A stretch of 12,444 nucleotides of DNA from DATBGS01 sp036557885 (GTDB taxonomy: Bacteria; Chloroflexota; Ktedonobacteria; Ktedonobacterales; DATBGS01). The notes beneath the pieces were generated by a model that did not search any database, had not been told where the DNA came from, and saw nothing but the letters and a program-made list of their open reading frames with translations. Below are positions 4,246 through 11,766 of the stretch, piece after piece (within the stretch, counting starts at the first letter, position 1; each line of letters starts with the position of its first letter). The stretch lies in the NCBI GenBank assembly GCA_036557885.1, contig DATBGS010000121.1, forward strand, positions 1 to 12,444, read 5' to 3'. Made by a program: the position numbers and the translations under genes.

Positions 4246-6057
4246 ATGGCAATAGCCCAGCCGCGCAGCAGCAAGCGCAGTAACCTGGTGCGTATTAAGA
4301 GTGTTCCACCCAGTATCATCTTTATGACGATTGCGGCCTCCTGGTTGGGGATGGTGTCTTGCATCCTCCTCAAGTACCCGCTGGTGATCGTCGCCACCGT
4401 AACGCTCGTTCCCTGGATACCCCTCTTCATCTCGGAAGCCACCTGGAAGTATCGCCACTATGCCTGGTTCGCCTTTTATGAAATTCTGTTTGTGACCCAG
4501 GGGCTGCATTTCATCGAGCATATCGCTCAGATTTTGCAGGTCTATGTCCTGGGCGTGCCGCGTGCCGATGCGCACGGCATCTTTGGCAACCTGGATGCCG
4601 AGTTTGTCCACTTCTTCTTTGATACCAGCCTGGAAATCGGCGTGATCATCCTGCTCTTTCGGTTCAGGAAGAACATCGCCCTCTGGATCACCTTTGCTAT
4701 CGGCCTCTGGCACACGTCGGAACACTGGTACATCACCTACTACTACGTCTTCAACAAGCCCTACTACACCGCCCACGCCAAGAACGGGCTGCTGGCGCAG
4801 GGCGGGCTGCTCTGGCCGACCTCGCCGCTGCCGCGCATCGAACTTCACTTTCTCTACAACCTGCTCTTTACCATTCCGCTGATCTGGGGGTTCATCATCA
4901 TCCTGCGCGATGCCTATGATGAATACCTCAAGAACGCCTTCCCGCGTCTCTCTGAGTCCCAGCTTGCCAGCATCAACAGCAACATTGACGCGGTGCAGGT
5001 GGACGCCGGGGAGTTGATCATCCGCCAGGGAGAGCCAGCGGACAAGTTCTATATCATCTCCAAGGGTGAGGTCGAGATTCTTCAGGAGGCGGGAGGGCCA
5101 CCCATCATCGTCAATCGGCTGAGCCAGGGGCAATTCTTCGGGGAGGTGGGGTTGCTGACTGGCGCACCCAGGAACGCCTCGGTGCGGGCGGTCACGCGCT
5201 GCGACCTGCTCGCACTGAGCCGCGATACCTTCCGCGCGGTGATCGGGAATTCGGCGCCCACTGCCCAGGACTTTGCCCAGGTGCTGGCGCAGCGCGGCAG
5301 TTCCCCGGCAATGGCAGCCGTAGCGGTGGGTGCCCCGGTTGGGGCTGCCGCCAGCGGCCCGTCGTACCCACAGGCGGTTGCTCCAGGCATTCAGCCACCG
5401 AGCAATCCTGGGTTCTACCCGCCCAGCGGTCCCTCGTACCCACAGGCCAGTGGGCCATCCTACCCGCAGGCCAGCAATCCGGCAGTTCCGCAGGCCAGCG
5501 GGCCTTCCTACCCGCAGGCCAGTGCCCCGACCATCCCTCCGGCCAACAACCCTGGATTTGCGGGGCCGCCGCCAGTGGCTCCGCCTCAGCCAGCCGCCCC
5601 GATCTTCCAGACGGCACCGGGGAACGCCATCGAGGGGCCAACCGCGCTTACTCCAGGCAGCCCTGGCTGGTCCAGTCCCAACGCCGTCAAAACCGTTGAT
5701 GGACGGGCGCCCATCTTCCGCGATGCCGCGAATAGCTGGTCCTACGGATTGGTCTTCACTGGCGGCCAACTCAAGGGTCAAGGGGTGATGCTGAGCGCCA
5801 GCCGCATGCAGATTGGGCGCGATCTGGGCAACGAAATCCGTATCTCGGATGACGCGCAGGTGTCGCGGCGGCACGTAGAACTCTTGCGCACGCCCTCTGG
5901 CGAATACCAGCTTCACGATCTGCGCAGTTCCAACGGCGTGTTTCTCAACGGGCAGCGCCTGGCTGCTGACGAAACCCGGCTGTTGCAAGAGAACGATGAG
6001 GTAAAGGTAGGCAACTCCACCTTTACCTTGCGCAAAGTAGGCACGCGCGTCGTCTAG
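4246..6057 (+). CDS. Multi-pass membrane protein with cyclic-nucleotide-binding and FHA domains
   Basis: The product has 603 residues, with GAAGGAAGGAAG upstream of the ATG and a TATAAT before that. Residues ~22-220 are a membrane domain of about six helices with paired histidines: GLHFIEH (H88, H92), LWHTSEHW (H156, H160) and IELH (H201). Residues ~236-345 are a CRP/PKA-type cyclic-nucleotide-binding domain. Its phosphate-binding cassette reads FFGEVGLLTGAPRNASV, keeping E300 and R309, so ligand binding is plausible. Residues ~360-480 are a Pro/Ser/Gln linker with repeated GPSYPQAS units. Residues ~500-600 are an FHA domain with IGR (523-525), SRRH (540-543) and SSNGVFLNG (561-569), which normally binds phosphothreonine. 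It probably links a membrane domain to cNMP and phospho-signals. The membrane domain's activity is unknown; HxxxH pairs hint at metal binding. Confidence 0.88.
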   Translation: MAIAQPRSSKRSNLVRIKSVPPSIIFMTIAASWLGMVSCILLKYPLVIVATVTLVPWIPLFISEATWKYRHYAWFAFYEILFVTQGLHFIEHIAQILQVYVLGVPRADAHGIFGNLDAEFVHFFFDTSLEIGVIILLFRFRKNIALWITFAIGLWHTSEHWYITYYYVFNKPYYTAHAKNGLLAQGGLLWPTSPLPRIELHFLYNLLFTIPLIWGFIIILRDAYDEYLKNAFPRLSESQLASINSNIDAVQVDAGELIIRQGEPADKFYIISKGEVEILQEAGGPPIIVNRLSQGQFFGEVGLLTGAPRNASVRAVTRCDLLALSRDTFRAVIGNSAPTAQDFAQVLAQRGSSPAMAAVAVGAPVGAAASGPSYPQAVAPGIQPPSNPGFYPPSGPSYPQASGPSYPQASNPAVPQASGPSYPQASAPTIPPANNPGFAGPPPVAPPQPAAPIFQTAPGNAIEGPTALTPGSPGWSSPNAVKTVDGRAPIFRDAANSWSYGLVFTGGQLKGQGVMLSASRMQIGRDLGNEIRISDDAQVSRRHVELLRTPSGEYQLHDLRSSNGVFLNGQRLAADETRLLQENDEVKVGNSTFTLRKVGTRVV

Positions 6058-6080
6058 GCTCTGCTACCTGCTTAAGCAGA

Positions 6081-6119
6081 CAACACGCCTGTTCACCAGT
6101 CTGGTGAACAGGCGTGTTG
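6081..6119. terminator. Perfect 39-base palindrome after the cNMP/FHA gene, possible terminator
   Basis: Arms 6081-6099 and 6101-6119 are 19 bases each, fully complementary around one central T. A second palindrome, CTGCTTAAGCAG (6068-6079), precedes it by one base. They lie 10-60 bases after the TAG stop at 6057 and before another rightward gene, so termination is likely. The lack of a T-tract leaves open a protein-binding or repeat role. Confidence 0.55.
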
Positions 6120-6191
6120 CAACATGGGCTGGGGGAGCAACGTATACTGGTCAGAGTGCCGCTTCGCGTTTTACTCACAGAAAGGTGATCA

Positions 6192-7073
6192 ATGCACACC
6201 CGAACCCTACGACCCCGTTTTCCTCGAACTCGCAGCAGTGTTTTCGCGCTTTGGGCCGCGCTCTGTCTCACCCTGTTTCTCAGTACCACAGCGTCCGCTG
6301 ATACTGTCGAAATCCAAGACAACGCGCGCGTGCTAAACGTTAGCCAGGTGCAGAGCGACGCATCCGAGTTGTCAAAACCCATGCGGATTTTCACCACAAG
6401 CGTGTCCGAAAGCACCTCCGTTTCTGACGCGAATGCTCGCCGCGACATCAACTCAGCCGACACCATCGTCTTACGCATCAACGCGGCAACGAAGCACCTG
6501 GACCTTGTTTGGGGAAAAAGCGTCAGCCTCTCCAACAGCGATTACAACAACGCCGTGAATGCGTTCAGAAACAACTTTGGAAGCGGGAACTACACGGCTG
6601 CCACCATCGCCTTGATTGATTCGCTGAAAAGCGTGCTGAAGAGTGGCTTCAGCATCAACCCAGTGCTGGGCGCGCTGTGTTGTGTCGGCCTGATCGCGCT
6701 GGTGGCTTTTGGCGTCTTTGGCGCGCGGCGGCGGCGGCGCGGCACTGTGGCGCCTGTGTACAACGCCCCTGTGGGTTACGGCCCGCAGAATTATGGCTAT
6801 CCTCAACAGGGCGGCGGGGTGAACCCCTGGGTGGCTGGCGGCCTGGGCGCCGTTGGAGGAGGAGTCATTGGCTACGAATTAGGCAAGATGGAAGGCGAAC
6901 GCGAGGCACGACAAGAATACCAGGGTGGCAACGACTTCTTTGGCGGCGGTGGAGGCAGTGATTTTGGCGGGGGCGGCGACTTCGGCGGTGGTGGAGGCAG
7001 TGATTTTGGGGGCGGTGGTGGTGGAGACTTTGGCGGTGGGGATTCTGGTGGCGGAGGCGGCAGCGACTTCTAG
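6192..7073 (+). CDS. TPM-domain (YgcG-like) exported membrane protein with Gly-rich tail
   Basis: The product has 293 residues. The ATG is preceded by AAAGGTGATC, which matches the 16S 3' end. Residues 1-36 are a signal peptide (Arg-rich start, ALWAALCLTLFL core, cleavage likely after ASA at 34-36). Residues ~38-150 fit the TPM domain: a VEIQDNARVLN opening, SADTIVLRI, an aromatic strand HLDLVWGKSV, then helices FRNNFGSGNYTAATIALIDS. Residues 157-177 are a membrane helix followed by five arginines (179-183), so the TPM domain faces outward. After a Gly/Tyr/Pro stretch, a second Gly-rich hydrophobic segment (213-228) and a charged patch (GKMEGEREARQEYQ) lead to a tail of GGGGSDF/GGGGDF repeats (250-293) ending in Phe. 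In this family such tails are common, but their role is unclear. Some TPM proteins are linked to phosphatase activity or photosystem repair; no substrate can be given here. Confidence 0.85.
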   Translation: MHTRTLRPRFPRTRSSVFALWAALCLTLFLSTTASADTVEIQDNARVLNVSQVQSDASELSKPMRIFTTSVSESTSVSDANARRDINSADTIVLRINAATKHLDLVWGKSVSLSNSDYNNAVNAFRNNFGSGNYTAATIALIDSLKSVLKSGFSINPVLGALCCVGLIALVAFGVFGARRRRRGTVAPVYNAPVGYGPQNYGYPQQGGGVNPWVAGGLGAVGGGVIGYELGKMEGEREARQEYQGGNDFFGGGGGSDFGGGGDFGGGGGSDFGGGGGGDFGGGDSGGGGGSDF

Positions 7074-7100
7074 GGGGCCGCGCATCTCATGCTTTTTCCC

Positions 7101-7137
7101 AGACGCTCCTTCTTTGGAAGGGGCGTCTTGTTGTGTT
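7101..7137 (+). terminator. Rho-independent terminator of the TPM gene
   Basis: A 12-bp stem (7101-7112 with 7117-7128, one G.T pair) around a TTTG loop is followed by TGTTGTGTT. It begins 27 bases after the TAG at 7073. Confidence 0.75.
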
Positions 7138-7159
7138 ATCATTGGCTAGCCTCGATAAT
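7131..7159 (+). promoter_or_regulatory. Putative sigma70 promoter for the Nudix gene
   Basis: TTGTGT (7131-7136), a 17-base spacer and GATAAT (7154-7159) place a start near 7166, about 27 bases before the GTG at 7193. The -35 overlaps the tail of the preceding terminator. The -35 match is modest. Confidence 0.4.
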
Positions 7160-7192
7160 TTGTGCAGGTACTGGTAAAGGATTGAATTAACC

Positions 7193-7747
7193 GTGAGAGA
7201 GGTTCCACAACAGGCGTCGGTCGTGGCCGGGTTGGTGCGCCAGGGGCATCAGTTGCTGCTGGTCCACCAACAAGGCCCCTATGATCGCGCCCCGTTTTGG
7301 GCGTTGCCAGGCGGCAAAGTGGAGCCTGGGGAATTGCTGAACGAAGCACTGGTCCGCGAAATCAAGGAGGAGACGGGCCTGACAGCGGCGCAGACGGGCG
7401 CGCTGGCGTATATTATGCACGCCGATATTTTGCTCAATGTCCGCCGTTCCACCCCTGAAGGGCGGCGTTTTCCCCCGGATGGGCGCCTGCTGAGCCGCCA
7501 GATCATGGCGTTTGTGTTTGAGATCAACGAGTGGACGGGCAAGATAGCGCCTGCTGACCCCGATGGGCTGATTCTGGAGGCGCGCTTTTTTCCGCTGCCC
7601 GCCGCTATCGAAAAACTCCAGACCATTCCGGTGCGCACGGCCCGCGAGCCAATCCTGGCGTATCTGCTGGGCGAAGCGCCGACGGGAGCCACCTGGCTCT
7701 ATCGCCGCATGCTCGATAAGACCGATGAATTGATTGCCCGGCTGTGA
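7193..7747 (+). CDS. Nudix hydrolase
   Basis: The product has 184 residues with a GTG start and an AAAGGA site at 7176-7181 (spacing slightly long). The Nudix box GX5EX7REUXEEXGU is complete: G41, E47, then REIKEETGL at 55-63, so the metal-binding glutamates E56, E59 and E60 are all present. The fold opens with the usual strand VVAGLVRQGHQLLLVHQ and continues FWALPGGKVEPGE. Family members cleave a nucleoside diphosphate linked to another group (for example modified dNTPs, ADP-ribose or capped nucleotides). The substrate cannot be read from the sequence. The protein is soluble and cytoplasmic. It is transcribed alone and is convergent with the minus-strand gene ending at 7791; the 43-base gap holds no clear terminator. 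Confidence 0.93.
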   Translation: MREVPQQASVVAGLVRQGHQLLLVHQQGPYDRAPFWALPGGKVEPGELLNEALVREIKEETGLTAAQTGALAYIMHADILLNVRRSTPEGRRFPPDGRLLSRQIMAFVFEINEWTGKIAPADPDGLILEARFFPLPAAIEKLQTIPVRTAREPILAYLLGEAPTGATWLYRRMLDKTDELIARL

Positions 7748-7790
7748 GGAGACAGGTGCCTGGCGCGCTGGTGGCCGGACGGCTGAGGCG

Positions 7791-8534
7791 CTACAGGCGC
7801 AGGGCCATATGCTCCGCCTCAGCCTCGCGGCCATGCGGCACAGGAACGTCAAGCTTATAGCGGCTGCGTCCCGAACCAACATCAAAGCGCAGTAGAGCTG
7901 GCTCCCCTGCTTTGTAGGTGACTGTCCTGGGGCCGCGCATGGCGTAATACCAGCCGCCCAGGATGACTCCATCCCAGCCGATATACACGTCGCTGGTGGG
8001 GCGGCGTCGCCTCACCTGCCAGACCACGAAAGCCCGCAAGAGGAGCAGCAGGCTCAGCACCAGCACCACCCCTGTGCTCACTGCTATACCCGCAACGATC
8101 TCAAACGTGCCCTGGGACAGGGCGAAGAAGATCAGCATCAGCACCAGCGCGAAGCCCTCAAAGAATCCCGTCAGCTTCAGCGTGTCGCGGATGTTCTGCC
8201 GCCACGCCTGCGCGGTGAAGCGCTGCCAGTCCGTCTGGCTGTAGGTCCAATGTTTCGTCAGACCATCCGTCAGAATCCTGGGGATGGCCTTCTTTGCTGC
8301 GCGATGAAAGAACACAGCAATGATCAAGAATATGAGGGCAAGCATCTCACCCACAATAAGAAACGCCGTCACCCCGCTATCGCTGTCTCCCCCCAACGCA
8401 AAATTCACGGGAAGACCAATCACGCAGAGCGCCAGCACGAGCGCCGCGCCATACATCAGATAGGTCGAACCGGCGCGCACACGCGGCAGCGGGTGCCCGT
8501 GATGCGTTCTCTCGACCTTTTGCTTCTTCGGCAT
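7791..8534 (-). CDS. Hypothetical four-TM membrane protein
   Basis: The product has 247 residues. The ATG at 8534 is preceded by AAAGGAGCCAGGGGGT. After a basic, His-containing N-terminus (MPKKQKVERTHHGH) come hydrophobic segments at about 24-46, 55-77, 122-140 and 145-173. A basic RRRR (175-178) and a predicted soluble C-terminal domain of ~70 residues follow (SDVYIGWDGVILGGWYYAMR, then VTYKAGEPALLRFDVG). The region between TM2 and TM3 (78-120) is polar and helical. The tail's strand-rich pattern resembles bacterial PH-like membrane proteins, but this is only an impression. I do not recognise the family. It is divergent from the lysoplasmalogenase-like gene over a 101-base region containing a dyad. 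Confidence 0.78.
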   Translation of the reverse strand: MPKKQKVERTHHGHPLPRVRAGSTYLMYGAALVLALCVIGLPVNFALGGDSDSGVTAFLIVGEMLALIFLIIAVFFHRAAKKAIPRILTDGLTKHWTYSQTDWQRFTAQAWRQNIRDTLKLTGFFEGFALVLMLIFFALSQGTFEIVAGIAVSTGVVLVLSLLLLLRAFVVWQVRRRRPTSDVYIGWDGVILGGWYYAMRGPRTVTYKAGEPALLRFDVGSGRSRYKLDVPVPHGREAEAEHMALRL

Positions 8535-8590
8535 ACCCCCTGGCTCCTTTGCTTGCAGAAGACAACACAGGTTTCCAGCTTTTACTTCTA

Positions 8591-8621
8591 TGATACAATC
8601 ACCGGCATACTGATTGTATCA
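8591..8621. promoter_or_regulatory. Perfect dyad between divergent genes, probable operator
   Basis: TGATACAATC (8591-8600) and GATTGTATCA (8612-8621) are perfect 10-base inverted arms with an 11-base spacer, so their centres are 21 bases (two helical turns) apart. The dyad sits between the start codons at 8534 (minus) and 8636 (plus) and ends three bases before the AAGGA site of the latter. A TACAAT -10-like hexamer lies inside the left arm. This is a good place for one regulator to control both genes. Confidence 0.55.
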
Positions 8622-8635
8622 AGAAGGATGCTCTG

Positions 8636-9379
8636 ATGCCTGGCAATCCCTTCGACAACTCTTTTGAGCGCCTCTGGATGCTGGCGCTGCTGGCGCTCTG
8701 GGCGGCGTTGCTCTTTGGTGGCTTTGCCCTGGGCAAGCCAGACGACACGCGCACCCGGCGCATGCCCACCTGGGCGCGCGTGGCCTCGTCGCTCACATTG
8801 GTGCTGGCCGCGTGGAGCGCCTATTTCTTCAGCGGCTGTTGTTTGAGCAGCACGTACAGCCTGTGGATTGCGCTGGGCATGACGCTGGGCTGCCTGGGTG
8901 ATCTCTTCCTGGCAAAGGTGATTCCGCTGCCAGAGCCGGTGCTGGGCGGCATCGGCGCGTTTGGCCTGGGGCACGTCGGCTATATCACGGCGCTGGTGGC
9001 TTTTGGCAATGCTTCCGGGCTGACGGCGGCTGGCCCGCGCTGGGGCGCGCTGGCGGCGTGGCTGGTGGTTGGCGCGGCGGGCTGGTTTCTGGTGGTCTTT
9101 CGCGGGCACAAGCCCACCGTCCTGCATTGGGCGGCGCTGCCCTATTCGCTGCTGCTCGCCAGCACCGCCGGATTCGCCACCGGCCTCGCGCTTCAGACGC
9201 CAGTCTTTCTGGCGTTCGCGGTGGGCGCAGCGCTCTTTTTGGTGAGCGACCTGATTCTGGCGGCGCAGTTGTTTAATAAGCTGCATTTTCCGCTGATTGG
9301 CGATGTGATCTGGCTAACCTATGGCCCTGCGCAGGCGTTGATTGTCTATTCGGTGTTTTTCTACCTGCTGCTCAGATGA
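8636..9379 (+). CDS. YhhN/TMEM86-family protein, lysoplasmalogenase-like
   Basis: The product has 247 residues; AAGGA at 8624-8628 is spaced 7 bases from the ATG. It is an integral membrane protein of about eight helices. Family signatures appear in order: GMTLGCLGDLFLA (81-93, with D89), GGIGAFGLGHVGYITAL (104-120), FLVSDLILA (201-209, with D205) and WLTYGPAQALIVYS (226-239). Known members (TMEM86B, Legionella and related bacterial enzymes) hydrolyse the vinyl-ether bond of lysoplasmalogens. Whether this bacterium makes plasmalogens cannot be seen, so the reaction is inferred from the family. An N-terminal extension of ~10 polar residues precedes TM1. It may share control with the divergent gene at 8534. 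Confidence 0.8.
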   Translation: MPGNPFDNSFERLWMLALLALWAALLFGGFALGKPDDTRTRRMPTWARVASSLTLVLAAWSAYFFSGCCLSSTYSLWIALGMTLGCLGDLFLAKVIPLPEPVLGGIGAFGLGHVGYITALVAFGNASGLTAAGPRWGALAAWLVVGAAGWFLVVFRGHKPTVLHWAALPYSLLLASTAGFATGLALQTPVFLAFAVGAALFLVSDLILAAQLFNKLHFPLIGDVIWLTYGPAQALIVYSVFFYLLLR

Positions 9380-9390
9380 TGCCAGTGTTT

Positions 9391-9464
9391 GTAGCCCCGC
9401 CGTCCCTGGCGGGGCTGTTCCCCGGCACCCTAAGACAGAAGGGCACGGCGGAGGCTGGGGCTAC
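9391..9464. terminator. GC-rich inverted repeat between convergent genes, likely bidirectional terminator
   Basis: AGCCCCGCC (9393-9401) and GGCGGGGCT (9408-9416) form a 9-bp stem with a 6-base loop. An outer pair GTAGCCCC (9391-9398) and GGGGCTAC (9457-9464) encloses a degenerate inverted copy (GCCGT and ACGGC elements). It lies after the stop at 9379 and before the minus-strand stop at 9498. There is no T-tract; it may be a decayed palindromic repeat doing terminator duty. Confidence 0.5.
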
Positions 9465-9497
9465 CCCCAAAGGGGGCGCAGCAAGCACCCTGCCCCA

Positions 9498-10664
9498 TCA
9501 GATAATGATGGATTGCAGGTGAATAAGCACCGCCAGCGCGTAGATAAAGACCCCGGCGGCCCAGGGCACCGCCAGCCACAGCAGCAGGCGCGATTGCCGG
9601 ATGATGGCGTAGAGCATCCACGCCAGGGGGATGCCAATCGTGATGCGGGCGCTGGAGGCCAGGTCTTGGTAGGTGAAGGCGTTGAGGAAGATCGCCAGCC
9701 CCAGGTTGACGCCCAGCGCAAAGAGCAGCCCCGGCGAGGCTTTCCACGTACCCCGCCACAGTTCGCGCAGCCCCCAAACAACCGCCAGCAGCAAGGGCAG
9801 CGTAATCACAATCAGCGTGATGACAAAGCGCGGGGATGCCCCGGCAATGCCAACCAATCCGGCAAAGGGAATCTTGGGCGCTTTGCTGACGACGCTGGAG
9901 AAGAAGAGGCCGCTGGCGCCAAAGATGAAGCGCAGCGCGATGAGCCAGGCCAGCAGCGGCAGCGCAGAGGACAGCAGCAAAAGCGCCCGCTTCCATTCGC
10001 GCTTAAAGGCGGCGTCCAGCGCCATGCCAACGGCAAACACGACCACCGTTTCGCGTGTTAAGGCAGCCACCGCCAGCCAGATCGTCGCTTCTATCCAGCG
10101 CCCGCGATCTGCCGCCAGGAACGCAAACACAATCAGCGCGGCAGCCAGGCCATCGGGCACATCGTGCGTGATGGAGGCAAACTGCCCCAGGAACAGCCCA
10201 AAGGCCAGGCTAAACCAGGGCGAGAGTTCATGCCGCTTGAGCAGGACGGCCAGCCCCGCTGTGCCCGCCAGCGTCCCGATGACGTTCAGCGCCAGCAGCC
10301 AGAAGGGAACCAGTCCGGCCTGCCCGCCCAGCGAGAGCACCCAGACGGCCACCGAAAACAGCATGCGCTCCATACGAAAGGGCGCGTTATCCAGATAGAC
10401 GCTGCCGTGAAACGGGTCGCGGGCCAGGTAATAGTAAAACTGCCCATCATAGCCGAAGGTGCCCGTTGGCACCTTGCAGCAGTAATATTGCCCGATGTGG
10501 ACAAAATCCAGCAGGCCGGTATAGCCCGCCACCAGCGGATAGAGCGCGAGCACAGCCAGATACGCCAGGCCCACAACCACCGTTGGCCTCAGCCACACGG
10601 GGCCTCTACTCAACAGCCCGGCAACTCTGGCTGAGCCAGGCGAGGCAACCGGCAACGACTTCAT
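9498..10664 (-). CDS. Multi-pass membrane protein, GT-C-like (cell-surface glycopolymer type)
   Basis: The start is set at 10664 because ACAGGAGTATCC precedes that ATG; the in-frame ATG at 10682 lacks such a site. This gives 388 residues with about ten membrane helices. After TM1 comes an outer loop with GYDGQFYYYLARDPF (71-85, Asp73) and APFRMERMLF (94-103). Later loops carry THDVPDGLAAAL (167-178) and ALTRETVVVF (201-210). The GYDGQFYY and TRET motifs are those I associate with a bacterial family annotated in cell-surface glycopolymer formation, which resembles GT-C glycosyltransferases using polyprenyl-phosphate sugars, with the acidic loop after TM1 near the active site. Donor and acceptor are unknown. 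No other sugar gene is nearby. Confidence 0.72.
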   Translation of the reverse strand: MKSLPVASPGSARVAGLLSRGPVWLRPTVVVGLAYLAVLALYPLVAGYTGLLDFVHIGQYYCCKVPTGTFGYDGQFYYYLARDPFHGSVYLDNAPFRMERMLFSVAVWVLSLGGQAGLVPFWLLALNVIGTLAGTAGLAVLLKRHELSPWFSLAFGLFLGQFASITHDVPDGLAAALIVFAFLAADRGRWIEATIWLAVAALTRETVVVFAVGMALDAAFKREWKRALLLLSSALPLLAWLIALRFIFGASGLFFSSVVSKAPKIPFAGLVGIAGASPRFVITLIVITLPLLLAVVWGLRELWRGTWKASPGLLFALGVNLGLAIFLNAFTYQDLASSARITIGIPLAWMLYAIIRQSRLLLWLAVPWAAGVFIYALAVLIHLQSIII

Positions 10665-10772
10665 GGATACTCCTGTCGGCAAATAATGCTATCGGAAGTG
10701 AGGACGGGGCGGGCCATCCTCCAGTAACGCCTGTCACCAGAAGGGGCATCTCTCTTACGCGCTGAGGCACAT

Positions 10773-10836
10773 GCGGGCTGGCAGCCCGCGCTACAAAGAA
10801 TAGGCGTCCTGCTTGTAGCGCGGGCTGCCAGCCCGC
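10773..10836. repeat. 64-base hairpin with self-palindromic arms
   Basis: Arms 10773-10796 and 10813-10836 are 24 bases each and perfectly complementary around a 16-base loop. The GC-rich part of each arm is itself a palindrome (GCGGGCTG-G-CAGCCCGC), so alternative cruciform folding is possible. It sits in the 195-base gap between two minus-strand genes. It may act as a terminator for the gene ending at 10860, but the structure is that of a dispersed intergenic repeat. Confidence 0.8.
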
Positions 10837-10859
10837 CAGGGCGGGGCAGGGTGTGGCCC

Positions 10860-11717
10860 CTACGCACCAGCCGCCAGCGCCTGAATCTTCTCTTCCTGCC
10901 AGAGATAACACTGGCCCTTCTGCTCAGGCAGGCTCACCGCCGCTGCCTGACCGTTCTTGCAGAGCCGATCTAGCGCGGCGCGCAGTTCTGGCTCCGGCAC
11001 TCGCAAATGGCGCGCAAGCACAGTGGGCAGAGCATACACCGCCTGGGGAAGATAGGTCAAGAGCACGTCTTCCATCGCCGCCTCGCGGCTGAGGCGCTGT
11101 GCGCTCTCCACATACTGCTGGTAGTGGCTGGCAATCAGCGTGTGATACGTGTCGTCATTGCCGACCTGAAAATACTTGGCGACGATCAGGCAGAGTTCTA
11201 ATTCTTCCAGCGCTTTCAGGTACGCCGCCCGCGTGGTTTTGCCGGTGGGGAAGCTGGCCGCTTTGCGCAGTTCGGCGGTGCTGAGCGTCCCGCCCGCCTC
11301 CTCCAGCGCCTGCGTGATGCGATACGCTTCGCGTGTCAGCTTGCCGGTGTCGTAAAGTTCCTGCGGGTCGCGTGTTTCGGCGCACAGCCGCAGCACCGCC
11401 GGAAAGAGCTTCCAACTGACCCAGGTGGAACGCCGACAGACCAGCGTCGTATAAAACGCGACCCCCTGGCGGCCCAGCGACCAGCGCCAGCCGTAGACTT
11501 CGCCAGAGGGACTATCCCACTTGGCTTCCGTTTTGGCGGTGGGGTCGCCCACGTAAGCGTGATAGAGGTTGGGGACTTCGGGCGAGGCGGGATACAGCGT
11601 GGCAATACCCACGCGCTCAATCAGCGCCGGGGCCGCCGATGAATCGGGGAGGTGGGTCTGGGGCGTCTGGCCCCAGCGCTCGTGCCGGAGCATTTGCAGC
11701 GCAGAGAAGGTGCTCAT
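10860..11717 (-). CDS. AlkZ-related winged-helix protein
   Basis: The product has 285 residues; CAGGAGAGAATAGA precedes the ATG at 11717. The layout resembles the AlkZ-related proteins of Gram-positive bacteria. It has an N-terminal region containing VPNLYHAYVGDPT, then a W-rich strand EVYGWRWSLGRQGVAFYTTL (73-92) and a core LVCRRSTWVSWKLFPAVLRL (93-112). A winged-helix-like segment at 126-182 follows (KLTREAYRITQALEE, TLSTAELRKAASFPTGKT, YLKALEELELCLIVAKYF), and a second helical or wing region lies at 210-275. True AlkZ/YcaQ glycosylases unhook DNA crosslinks using a QxQ or QxD catalytic motif. I see no clear motif of that kind here, so glycosylase activity is uncertain and a DNA-binding role is safer. 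It appears to be transcribed from its own extended -10 promoter. Confidence 0.62.
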   Translation of the reverse strand: MSTFSALQMLRHERWGQTPQTHLPDSSAAPALIERVGIATLYPASPEVPNLYHAYVGDPTAKTEAKWDSPSGEVYGWRWSLGRQGVAFYTTLVCRRSTWVSWKLFPAVLRLCAETRDPQELYDTGKLTREAYRITQALEEAGGTLSTAELRKAASFPTGKTTRAAYLKALEELELCLIVAKYFQVGNDDTYHTLIASHYQQYVESAQRLSREAAMEDVLLTYLPQAVYALPTVLARHLRVPEPELRAALDRLCKNGQAAAVSLPEQKGQCYLWQEEKIQALAAGA

Positions 11718-11755
11718 TCTATTCTCTCCTGGTAAAAATGTTCTAACCAGAAGAT

Positions 11756-11764
11756 AGTATAACA
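11756..11764 (-). promoter_or_regulatory. Extended -10 promoter for the AlkZ-related gene
   Basis: On the minus strand TGTTATACT (11764-11756) fits TGn plus TATACT. The predicted start is near 11749, about 32 bases before the ATG at 11717. No good -35 is seen. Confidence 0.45.
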
Positions 11765-11766
11765 GA

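Noticed and set aside
4189..5988. Very long minus-strand open frame opposite the cNMP/FHA gene
   Set aside because: It is the antisense of a gene with clear domains; its translation is Arg/Gly/Pro-rich without family features, an effect of GC-rich third positions.
7904..7914. CCCCTGCTTTG matches the arm of the 2711-2801 hairpin
   Set aside because: It lies within the coding sequence of the four-TM protein and is only 11 bases; likely chance.
8636..9286. Minus-strand frame of 232 codons opposite the YhhN-like gene
   Set aside because: Gln/Arg-rich shadow without start site or domain; the plus strand has the family motifs.
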